Assembly (NCBI GenBank): GCA_902826155.1
Contig: CADEDU010000105.1
Location: 1-19,492, forward strand
DNA from: an uncultured beta proteobacterium
GTDB lineage: Bacteria; Pseudomonadota; Gammaproteobacteria; Burkholderiales; SG8-39
Length of the DNA: 19,492 nucleotides
Direction: 5' to 3'
Positions 7,005-13,720 of this stretch are shown here, one piece after another. The notes under the pieces are model-generated. The model saw nothing but the letters and a program-made list of their open reading frames with translations, made no database searches and was not told the origin of the DNA. A program made the position numbers and the translations under genes. Numbering within the stretch: the first letter of the stretch is position 1; each line of letters begins with the position of its first letter.

Positions 7005-7993
7005 TACTTCACCGCACGCAGCTGCTCGATGTAGGGCGCCCAGTCCGGGAAGTCCTTGTTCACCTGCGCGAGTACCGCCTTGCGGAACGCCTCGATATCC
7101 AGCCCATCCTTCTGATCGATGAACTGCATGCCCTTGGCTTCCAGGTCCTTGCGGTATTTGTCGTTGGTCTCCTGATCCCACTGCAGCGTTTTCTGGCCGA
7201 CTTCGTAGGCGGTGTCCTCGATGATCTTGCGGTCGGCCGCGGGGATGCCTTGCCATACACGCTCGTTGATGAACAACGCCAGCGCCGATTGCATGTGCCC
7301 GGTGAGCATCACGTACTTCTGCACTTCGTGCAGCTTGAGGTTGAAGATGTTCGCCAGCGGATTTTCCTGACCGACCACCAGCCCGGTCGCCAGGGCAGTG
7401 GCCAGCTCGGCCACTTCGACCGGCGTGGCCACCGCGCCCATGCCGGTGATCATCGACGACCAAAGCTTCACCGGCACGCCGCGATATTTCTTGCCGGCCA
7501 TGTCCTTGGGCGAGAGCACCTTCTCCTTCGAGGTCAGATGCCGCGTGCCTTGGAAGAAGCTGCCGACGATGCGCGTGTTGGCCTTGGCGATCAGCTCCTT
7601 GTTGATCGCCTGCACGGCCGCCGACGTGCGCGGATCGGTGGCGCGCAGACTATGCGCCGCGTCGCGATAGACGAACGGCGTGTTGAACACCGATACGGTC
7701 GAGACGAACTTGCCCAGCGAGGCGAAGTCGTGGTGTCCCATCTGGATCGAGCCGGCGCGCACGCCGTCGACCATCTCGCCCACGCCGCCCAATTGAGAAT
7801 TGGGGAACACCGTGATCTCGACGCGACCCTGCGTGCGTTCCTTCACCAGCTTGGCGACCTCGTCGGCGTAGAGCGTCTGCGGCGCGTTCGCCACACCGAC
7901 GTGCGCCCAGCGCAGCTTGACTTGGGCACGCACATCGAACGCGAGGGTGAGTGCGACGCTCGCGGCGAGCGCCAGAACCGGGATTCGAAGCAT
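7004..7993 (-). CDS. dctP: TRAP transporter periplasmic solute-binding protein (DctP)
   Basis: A 329-residue protein with a clear signal peptide (basic MLR, hydrophobic core, probable cleavage in VRA-QVK near residue 23). DctP-family features follow: KLRWAHVGVANAPQTLYADE at the mature start, then VEITVFPNSQLGG, MVDGVRAGSIQMGHHDFASL, GQENPLANIFNLKLHEVQKY and the AAPDW-like C-terminal helix. I chose the ATG at 7993 over an upstream in-frame ATG at 8092 because it begins the signal peptide and has a strong AAAGGAGA (complement of 7999-8006) six bases before it. It captures the substrate in the periplasm and delivers it to DctQM. The ligand is unknown; the neighbouring hydroxyacid dehydrogenase suggests a hydroxy or sugar acid. 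Confidence 0.94.
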   Translation of the reverse strand: MLRIPVLALAASVALTLAFDVRAQVKLRWAHVGVANAPQTLYADEVAKLVKERTQGRVEITVFPNSQLGGVGEMVDGVRAGSIQMGHHDFASLGKFVSTVSVFNTPFVYRDAAHSLRATDPRTSAAVQAINKELIAKANTRIVGSFFQGTRHLTSKEKVLSPKDMAGKKYRGVPVKLWSSMITGMGAVATPVEVAELATALATGLVVGQENPLANIFNLKLHEVQKYVMLTGHMQSALALFINERVWQGIPAADRKIIEDTAYEVGQKTLQWDQETNDKYRKDLEAKGMQFIDQKDGLDIEAFRKAVLAQVNKDFPDWAPYIEQLRAVK

Positions 7994-8216
7994 CAGGATC
8001 TCCTTTGGTGGGAGGTTGGCTTGGTGCGAGGTTGGCGCGATCGCGTCGCGGTCACGCCCTTGCTTAAGGCGGCACGCAACCGCGCAACTCACCCGCGACT
8101 CATTGGGCCCGCAATGTACGGGGGCCTGTGGCGCGGCGCAAGCAATCGCGGCAGCCCGCTTTTTCTGCCTGCAAACCGCCAGCCGCTGACCGCAACTAAC
8201 TGCAATCGTCCGCCGC
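7994..8216 (-). other. 223-bp gap upstream of dctP
   Basis: This gap separates the hydroxyacid dehydrogenase stop from dctP on the same strand. Apart from the strong dctP ribosome-binding site at 7999-8006 I see no open frame, no clear terminator and no convincing promoter. It is long enough to hold a dctP promoter, so dctPQM may be transcribed separately from the upstream dehydrogenase. Confidence 0.4.
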
Positions 8217-9092
8217 TCAGCGCTCGTACAACTTGAGTACCGCTGCGGTGTCGAGCTCGGCGTGACCCAGATGCACCAGCATGCGATAGAGCGTGAGCGC
8301 TTCGCCCATCATCGGTGTCGGCGCTTTGAGCTGGCCGGCCAGCTCGTTGACCATCTCGAGATCCTTCAGCAGCTGGCGCGCGTAACCCTGCGGTGCGAAA
8401 TCGCGGCGGACCATGCGCGGATAGAGTTTCTGCAGCAGCGAGCCATCTGCGTGCCCGCCGGCCAGACACTCCGGCAGCTTGGCAGCGTCGATCCCCGCCG
8501 CTTCGGCCAGCACGACCGCTTCGGCCATCACCGCGTGGCCGCAGCCGACGATGAGTTGGTTGAGCATCTTGGCGACCATGCCCGCGCCGGTGGGGCCGAC
8601 GTGCGTGAAGCGCGCGGCTACGTCGTCGAAGAGTGGCCCCAGGCGTGCGATGTCGTCGTGCGCGCCGCCGGCCATCACGGTGAGCGAGCCGGTGCCGGCA
8701 GCCGGCGGCCCGCCTGAGACCGGCGCATCGATCCATGCGCAGCCGGTGTCCGTCTTGAGTCGTGCCGCGAAGCGCTTGCACTGGTCCACCTTGATGGTGG
8801 AGAAGTCGAGCAGGAGTTGCGGCGGGCGGATCGCGTTAGCGACGCCGCGTTCACCGAACATCGCCTCCTCGACCGCTTCGGGCGTGGGCAGATTGAGCAC
8901 GATGACGTCGGCGCCTGACACTGCCTCGGAAGCCGAGCCGGCTGTGGTCGCACCGGCCGCGCGTGCCTGCTCCAAGCGATCGCCAACGATGTCGAACGCG
9001 CGTACCGCGTAGCCGCGCGACAGCAGATGCTTCACCATCGGCAGGCCCATCAGTCCGACACCGACGTAGCCGAGTTTGAATCTGGCGGTCAT
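8217..9092 (-). CDS. NAD-dependent beta-hydroxyacid dehydrogenase (3-hydroxyisobutyrate dehydrogenase family)
   Basis: A 291-residue oxidoreductase of the 3-hydroxyisobutyrate / tartronate semialdehyde reductase / LtnD superfamily. Motifs: GVGLMG (11-16) for dinucleotide binding, Asp34 at the end of beta-2 (AFDI; suggests NAD over NADP), DAPVSGG (122-128, substrate-binding), and GMVAKMLNQ with catalytic Lys175. The ATG at 9092 has GAGGAA a few bases upstream and directly starts the Rossmann fold; longer in-frame extensions are implausible. It lies upstream of the TRAP genes on the same strand and is divergent from the Bug and PdxA-like genes, so it probably oxidises or reduces a hydroxyacid imported by one of these systems. 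The exact substrate (3-hydroxyisobutyrate, glycerate, threonate or other) cannot be decided from sequence alone. Confidence 0.88.
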   Translation of the reverse strand: MTARFKLGYVGVGLMGLPMVKHLLSRGYAVRAFDIVGDRLEQARAAGATTAGSASEAVSGADVIVLNLPTPEAVEEAMFGERGVANAIRPPQLLLDFSTIKVDQCKRFAARLKTDTGCAWIDAPVSGGPPAAGTGSLTVMAGGAHDDIARLGPLFDDVAARFTHVGPTGAGMVAKMLNQLIVGCGHAVMAEAVVLAEAAGIDAAKLPECLAGGHADGSLLQKLYPRMVRRDFAPQGYARQLLKDLEMVNELAGQLKAPTPMMGEALTLYRMLVHLGHAELDTAAVLKLYER

Positions 9093-9228
9093 ACAGGTTC
9101 CTCGAATCAGGTGGATCGCATCGCGCGGCCGACGATTACAACGCAAGCATCGCATCGATCCGCACTGGACGCGATCCGGCGCCCTATGGCAACCTGCCGC
9201 GCCCTCAAAGCAACAACGGAGTCGCTCC
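9093..9228. promoter_or_regulatory. Divergent promoter region of the transport/oxidation locus
   Basis: This 136-bp gap lies between two divergent starts and must drive both the dehydrogenase/TRAP side and the Bug/PdxA side. Ribosome-binding sites are visible at both ends (GAGG complement of 9100-9103; GGAG at 9218-9221). Several GATCG/CGATC and GCATCG words recur between 9113 and 9175, but I cannot define -35/-10 boxes or an operator with confidence. No regulator gene is in the window. Confidence 0.4.
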
Positions 9229-10197
9229 ATGCATTCATCGGGACGTCTGATTGCAGCGGCAGCGCTTGCCTTGTCGGCGAGCGTGGCGCTGGCGCAGTCC
9301 TGGCCTGGCAAATCGGTGCGCGTGATGGTCGGCGCCTCGCCTGGTGGCGGCACCGACATCATCGCGCGCATGCTCGCCGACAAGTATCAGGCCGCGTTCG
9401 GGCAGTCGTTCATCGTCGAGAATCGTCCTGGCGCATCCAACACCATCGCCGCCGATATCACGGCCAAGGCATCCGCCGACGGCACGACGATCCTGGTGGC
9501 CACCAACACCGCGCAATCGATTGCCCCACATCTGCTCAAGCTCGGCTACGACCCGCTCAAGGATCTGGCGCCGGTGGCCCTGCTGGTCACGGTGCCGAAC
9601 GTGCTGGTGGTCAACACCAACGTGCCGGCGCGCAACGTGCAGGAGCTGATTTCGCTCGCCAAGGCGCAGCCGGAGAAATATTCGTACGGTTCGTCGGGCA
9701 CCGGCAGCACGCAGCATCTGGCCGGCGAAGCGTTTGCCCACGCACTCGGGCTGAAAATGGTGCACGTACCGTACAAGGGATCGAGTCAGGCGCTGGCCGA
9801 CCTGATCGGCGGGCAGATCCAGCTCTCGTTCGATACCACCTCCTCGGCGATGGGCCACATCAAGAGCGGCAAGGTACGGCCACTGGCGGTGATGTCGGCG
9901 GCGCGTTCGCGCGAGCTGCCCGAGGTACCGACGATGACCGAGGCGGGCGTCAACGGTGTCGATATGAGCACCTGGTACGGCCTGTTCACCACCGGCGGCA
10001 CACCGAAGTCGGCCATCGACCGCCTCCACGCCGAGACGGCGAAGATCCTCAAACTCCCCGATGTGCAGAAACGCCTCGAAGGCCTTGGCGGTGAGCCTGG
10101 CGGCATGGACGGTGCGCAGCTCGGTGCGATGAACAAGGCCGAGTTCGACCGCTTCGGCGCGCTGATTCGCGCTGCCAACATCAAGATTCAGCAATGA
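9229..10197 (+). CDS. Bug/TctC family periplasmic solute-binding protein
   Basis: A 322-residue protein with a signal peptide (MHSSGR, hydrophobic core, cleavage likely at ALA-QSW near residue 23). Typical Bug features follow: WPGKSVRVMVGASPGGGTDIIAR at the mature start (the P.GGGTD ligand loop), FIVENRPGASN, YGSSGTGSTQHLAGE, MVHVPYKGSSQALADLIGGQ, and VRPLAVMSAARS. These proteins bind carboxylates and related small molecules, usually for a tripartite tricarboxylate transporter (TctABC), but in betaproteobacteria many are orphans, as here: no tctA or tctB is present. The ATG at 9229 has GGAG seven bases upstream and begins the signal peptide; a longer in-frame extension from 9076 is unlikely. 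It is followed after 16 bp by the PdxA-like gene. Confidence 0.92.
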   Translation: MHSSGRLIAAAALALSASVALAQSWPGKSVRVMVGASPGGGTDIIARMLADKYQAAFGQSFIVENRPGASNTIAADITAKASADGTTILVATNTAQSIAPHLLKLGYDPLKDLAPVALLVTVPNVLVVNTNVPARNVQELISLAKAQPEKYSYGSSGTGSTQHLAGEAFAHALGLKMVHVPYKGSSQALADLIGGQIQLSFDTTSSAMGHIKSGKVRPLAVMSAARSRELPEVPTMTEAGVNGVDMSTWYGLFTTGGTPKSAIDRLHAETAKILKLPDVQKRLEGLGGEPGGMDGAQLGAMNKAEFDRFGALIRAANIKIQQ

Positions 10198-10213
10198 GCG
10201 AGCGCGTTCCAAA

Positions 10214-11215
10214 ATGAGCGACGATCGAACGTCCAATATCTCGGCGCCGCGCATCGCGCTGTTCATCGGCGATCCGGCCGGAGTGGGGCCTGAGATCACC
10301 GCCCGGCTGCTTGCGGATCCGGCTGCGGTCGGCGCGGCGCAGGTGCGGCTCATAGCCAGCCGGGCAAGTGCTGAGGCGGGCATGCAGGCCGCGGGCGTTC
10401 GCTACGACATCGGTGGTGCGGCGCGAGTCGATTGGGTGGATTGGTCGGGGCGCGAGGCGCCCGCTTTCGCGCTGGCCAAGGCCGGGCCTGACAACGGTCG
10501 GTTCATGATCGAGGGTCTGCGCGTGGGCGTCGAAATGGTCCGGCGTGGCGCGGCCGATGCGTTTTGCTTCGCACCGCTCAACAAGAGCGCGCTGCGTGCC
10601 GGCGGCATGAATCACCCCGACGAGTTGAACTGGTTCGCCGAAGTGCTCGGCTGGACCGGCCCGTGCATCGAGTTCAACGTGCTCGAGGATCTGTGGACCT
10701 CGCGCATCACCTCGCACGTGCCGCTCAAGGACGTGGCCGGCATGCTGAACGTCGAGGCGATCGAGGAAGGCGTCGGCCTGCTGTACCGCGGTCTGCAACT
10801 AGCAGGCAAGGCGGCGCCGAAGCTGGCGGTCTGCGCGCTCAATCCGCACGGCGGCGACAACGGCAACTTCGGTCGCGAGGAGATCGACATCATCGCGCCA
10901 GGCGTGCAGCGCGCGGCCAAGCGCGGCTGGCCGGCCGACGGCCCGTTCCCGGCGGACACGATTTTCGTGCGCGCGCGCGGCGGCGCCTACGACGGCATCG
11001 TCACCATGTATCACGACCAGGGTCAGATCGCGATGAAGCTGATGGGATTCGAGCGTGGCGTCACCGTACACGGCGGGCTGCCGATTGCGATCACCACACC
11101 CGCGCACGGCACCGCGTACGACATCGCGGGTCAGGGCAAGGCGAACGTCGGCGCCATGCGCAACGCATTTGCGCTCGCCTGCCGGATGGCGCAGGCGAGG
11201 CAAAAGGCGGCGTGA
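10214..11215 (+). CDS. PdxA-family dehydrogenase (4-hydroxythreonine-4-phosphate dehydrogenase-like)
   Basis: A 333-residue protein of the PdxA family of metal- and NAD-dependent beta-decarboxylating dehydrogenases. Family landmarks: GDPAGVGPEI (19-28), PLNKSAL (121-127), and three metal-binding His at the spacing expected from E. coli PdxA: His168 (TSHVPL), His212 (NPHGGDNG) and His267 (YHDQG). HGTAYDIAGQG lies near the C-terminus. The canonical GHTE segment is replaced by NHPDELNWF (133-141), so this is a divergent branch and may not act in vitamin B6 synthesis. PdxA2 relatives act on phosphorylated threonate or erythronate. Location after a Bug binding protein (16-bp gap) and near a hydroxyacid dehydrogenase favours a catabolic role. 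No kinase is nearby. The Shine-Dalgarno sequence is weak. It converges on speD-speE with a 12-bp gap. Confidence 0.85.
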   Translation: MSDDRTSNISAPRIALFIGDPAGVGPEITARLLADPAAVGAAQVRLIASRASAEAGMQAAGVRYDIGGAARVDWVDWSGREAPAFALAKAGPDNGRFMIEGLRVGVEMVRRGAADAFCFAPLNKSALRAGGMNHPDELNWFAEVLGWTGPCIEFNVLEDLWTSRITSHVPLKDVAGMLNVEAIEEGVGLLYRGLQLAGKAAPKLAVCALNPHGGDNGNFGREEIDIIAPGVQRAAKRGWPADGPFPADTIFVRARGGAYDGIVTMYHDQGQIAMKLMGFERGVTVHGGLPIAITTPAHGTAYDIAGQGKANVGAMRNAFALACRMAQARQKAA

Positions 11216-11227
11216 CGAGGAGACTCT

Positions 11228-12496
11228 CTAGCCGACCGCGCGGCGTCTGCGCGGCAGCGGCGTCACGCTTTCGCTGCGGCCCACGGTGAGATCGCGCACG
11301 TAGTTGGGCAGCGCGAACACGGCCTGGTGCGTCGAGCCGTTGTAGTACTGCAGATCGCGCAGATTCCGTTTGGCGATGCGCTTCTCGATCTCGGCCACAG
11401 ACACCGCAGCCGCATCCACCGAGTCTGAACACGTCGCCATGCTCCACAGCGTGCCGTAGAGCGGAATGAACATCACGAACGGCCGCACCACCGCGAACTG
11501 CTCGGCCAGCCGCGCGTAGATGGCGCGCACGCGATCGGGCCGCGCCACCGGCGAGCCCATGTGCAGCGTGAGCACGCCACCGTCGGCGAGCGCGCGCTTG
11601 CAATCGCTGAAGAACGCCGCCTCGTAGAGCAACTCGGCCGGTCCGATCGGGTCGGGCAGATCGAGCGCGATGAGATCGAATTTCTCCCTGGTTTCGGCCA
11701 GGTACTTCAGGCCGTCGCCGACAATGAGCTCGAGCTTCGGGTGATCGAACACGCCGTTGTGGATCCCGGCGAAATGCTCGCGGGCGATCTCGATCACCTT
11801 GTCGTCGAGTTCCACCAGCGTGAGCTTCTCGATCGAGGGGTGCTTCAACAGCTCCTCGCTCGAGCCGCCGTCACCGCCGCCGATGATGAGCGCCCGCTTC
11901 GGGGCCGGATGCGCCGTGGCCGCGGGATGGATGAGGTTCTCGTGGTAGTAGAACTCTTCCTTCTCCGAGGTCATGTTGCAGCCGTCGAGGCGGAACAGCT
12001 TGCCGAACTGCGGCGTCTCGTGGATTTCCAGGTCCTGGAACTTCGTGCGCATCTGCGCGATGCGCCTGGACGAGTGCAGGGTGAAGCCGTAGTCCGGATT
12101 CATCCATTCCTGGAGCAGCTGCTTGTCGCGCGGTACTTCGTGGCGCACGAACTCCTCGGGCTTGAACAGTCCGAGAAAATCGTCGACCACGCCGCGCGCC
12201 TTGGCGTCGTTGTTCTGCGTGAAATTGCAGACGTAGACATCCAGCGTGACACTGCCCAGCTCGGGCCAGGTGTGCATGGCCAAATGCGATTCGGCGAGAA
12301 CCACGCAGCCCGTGACGCCGCCGCCCGTTGGGGCGCCTTTGCCGTCGGGAAACTCGTGGAAGAGGTCTCCGAGAACTGTGAGACCGGCCCGATTGATGGA
12401 ATCGAGCGCGAACTGACGCAGCGCCTGCCCGTCAGTGAAGAAACGCGCGTCCCCCTTGCAACCGTATAGGTTGGCAACGATGTGCAGTCCGTCCAA
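11228..12496 (-). CDS. SpeD-SpeE fusion: AdoMet decarboxylase joined to spermidine synthase
   Basis: One uninterrupted 422-residue frame. Residues 1 to about 125 are a class-1b AdoMet decarboxylase: AESHLAMHTWPE (69-79) gives the self-processing Ser70 (pyruvoyl precursor) and His75, and Cys90 follows in VYVCN. The Ser, His and Cys spacing (0, +5, +20) equals that of Thermotoga maritima (63, 68, 83). Residues about 135-405 are spermidine synthase: LDGCNMTSEKEEFYYHE (170-186), GGGDGG (206-211, aminopropyl-donor binding), VELDD (228-232), GDGLKYL (260-266), LDLPDPIGPAE (279-288, with Asp279 and Asp282 at the putrescine/catalytic site) and HQAVFALPNYV. The fusion would make decarboxylated AdoMet and use it at once for aminopropyl transfer. 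No ATG exists in frame: translation must start at TTG (12496) or CTG (12520). The tail TPLPRRRRAVG is basic. Confidence 0.93.
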   Translation of the reverse strand: MDGLHIVANLYGCKGDARFFTDGQALRQFALDSINRAGLTVLGDLFHEFPDGKGAPTGGGVTGCVVLAESHLAMHTWPELGSVTLDVYVCNFTQNNDAKARGVVDDFLGLFKPEEFVRHEVPRDKQLLQEWMNPDYGFTLHSSRRIAQMRTKFQDLEIHETPQFGKLFRLDGCNMTSEKEEFYYHENLIHPAATAHPAPKRALIIGGGDGGSSEELLKHPSIEKLTLVELDDKVIEIAREHFAGIHNGVFDHPKLELIVGDGLKYLAETREKFDLIALDLPDPIGPAELLYEAAFFSDCKRALADGGVLTLHMGSPVARPDRVRAIYARLAEQFAVVRPFVMFIPLYGTLWSMATCSDSVDAAAVSVAEIEKRIAKRNLRDLQYYNGSTHQAVFALPNYVRDLTVGRSESVTPLPRRRRAVG

Positions 12497-12524
12497 TTTG
12501 CATAAATCCCCGTAATGCAGTCAC

Positions 12525-12558
12525 AAAAATTGGAGACGTTCGCACTGCAACCGTCTCC
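12525..12558 (-). terminator. Intrinsic-terminator-like hairpin between nudC and speD-speE
   Basis: On the minus strand GGAGACG (complement of 12552-12558) pairs with CGTCTCC (complement of 12532-12538) around a 13-nt loop, followed by AATTTTTG. It is about 125 bp beyond the nudC stop and about 30 bp before the speD-speE start. It could end nudC transcription or, if the message starts upstream, act as an attenuator in the speD-speE leader. Confidence 0.55.
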
Positions 12559-12565
12559 CCCCTTT

Positions 12566-12583
12566 GTGCCCCGCATGGGGCAC
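12566..12583. repeat. Perfect 7-bp hairpin GTGCCCC / GGGGCAC
   Basis: GTGCCCC (12566-12572), a GCAT loop, and GGGGCAC (12577-12583) form a perfect, very GC-rich stem. It sits directly next to the terminator-like hairpin, between nudC and speD-speE. With its neighbour it makes a two-stem structure; no T-run follows directly on either strand. Confidence 0.6.
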
Positions 12584-12684
12584 ACACGCTTCAATCAGCG
12601 GAATGCCATCAGGCGCCGGTTGATTCGATCCGTGCCTTTCTGTTAGCGGCAATCGAACCGGACGCTTCTGCTACCTACGCGTTC

Positions 12685-13545
12685 CTAAGCCTTCCGCGCC
12701 TGTGCCATCTCGGCGATCGCCGCATCGATCAACCTTCTTGCGATGCTGATCGGCATGGGCAATTTCGGAAGGTCGCGGATTTTAAACCATTGAGCCGCTT
12801 CTATTTCAAGTGGATCGGGCGAAATTTCACCAGAGTCGTAGTCGGCGATGAACGCGATCATCAGCGAATGCGGGAACGGCCAGGGCTGACTGGCGAAGTA
12901 ACGCAGGTTCTTCACGCGGATGCCGACCTCTTCGAGCACCTCGCGATGCAGACACTGCTCCAGCGTCTCGCCCGGCTCGGCGAATCCGGCGAGCGCCGAG
13001 TACATGCCCGGGGCGAATCGCGGCGAGCGCGCAAGAAGAATCTCGTCGGGCATCCTGCGAATCAGTGCCATCAGCGCCGGGGCGAGCCGCGGATAGGCCA
13101 CCAGCTTGCATGCCGGACACTCGCGCGAGCGTTCGTCCTGGCGCAGTACCGTTGGTGTGCCACAGCGGCCGCAGAACAGGTGCGTGCGATCCCAGTCGAT
13201 GATCTGCAGCGCGCGGCCGGCGAGGGCGAAATGCGCTTCGTCGAGTGCGCCGAACAGTGCGCGCAAACCGCGAAATTCCCAGCCGGTGTGTGATGAGGTG
13301 TCTTTGGGCACTTCACCGGCGAAGCAGGGCGCATTGCCCAGCTTGCCCAGATACTGCGCGCGCAACAGCGGCAGCCCAAGCGATTCGAACTCGTGCAACG
13401 ACGGCACGCGCGGCGCAGCGCGATCGCCCGCCACCAGCAGTTCGGTGTCGCGAAACGCGAACCAGATCGCGGCCGGGTGGCTCCCTTCCGGCGCGGCCAC
13501 GCCCGGCATGAACGCGAGCGGTGCGGAAAACGGCATATCGATCAT
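12685..13545 (-). CDS. nudC: NADH pyrophosphatase / RNA deNADding hydrolase NudC
   Basis: A 286-residue Nudix protein. A four-Cys zinc ribbon (Cys125, 128, 143, 146) precedes the Nudix domain. The Nudix box runs from G187 (GFAEPGE, 187-193) to REVLEEVGI (201-209), which holds the metal-binding glutamates. The NudC-specific signature SQPWPFP is at 219-225. NudC hydrolyses NAD(H) to NMN(H) and AMP and removes NAD caps from RNA in E. coli. The N-terminal 120 residues form the less conserved NudC domain. The ATG at 13545 is used here; another ATG three codons in (13536) is equally possible, as neither has a strong Shine-Dalgarno. It lies upstream of speD-speE on the same strand but is separated from it by 188 bp with a terminator-like hairpin, so the two are probably separate units. 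Confidence 0.95.
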   Translation of the reverse strand: MIDMPFSAPLAFMPGVAAPEGSHPAAIWFAFRDTELLVAGDRAAPRVPSLHEFESLGLPLLRAQYLGKLGNAPCFAGEVPKDTSSHTGWEFRGLRALFGALDEAHFALAGRALQIIDWDRTHLFCGRCGTPTVLRQDERSRECPACKLVAYPRLAPALMALIRRMPDEILLARSPRFAPGMYSALAGFAEPGETLEQCLHREVLEEVGIRVKNLRYFASQPWPFPHSLMIAFIADYDSGEISPDPLEIEAAQWFKIRDLPKLPMPISIARRLIDAAIAEMAQARKA

Positions 13546-13673
13546 GGCGGCGGCGGGAAGGATGAAGGGTGGCGCGAGGGGATTCAGGGCGAGGTGCCGC
13601 TAAGTTTGGGCTGACGATGGCGTTTCAAGGGCGCAGACCGAGCAAACGTGACGTGCGGATCGATTTCTCGCTC

Positions 13674-13707
13674 TTCACCCTTCACTCGTCATCCTTCACG
13701 CATTCAC
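13674..13707. repeat. Cluster of TTCAC words in the nudC upstream gap
   Basis: The word TTCAC occurs four times in 34 bp (starting at 13674, 13681, 13695 and 13703), and the related AAGGATGAAGGGTG lies inverted at 13559-13572, near the start of nudC. The 175-bp gap between the second hydroxyacid dehydrogenase stop and nudC holds nothing else that I can identify. This looks like simple-sequence drift rather than a regulator site. Confidence 0.4.
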
Positions 13708-13720
13708 TTGGTACAGCTGC

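Noticed and set aside
6884..8236. A 450-codon plus-strand frame opposite dctP
   Set aside because: It lies antisense to a DctP gene that has a signal peptide and a strong ribosome-binding site; the composition is that of a shadow frame.
12497..12684. SAM riboswitch upstream of speD-speE
   Set aside because: I could not match any known SAM-riboswitch core; only two simple stems are visible, and one looks like a terminator.
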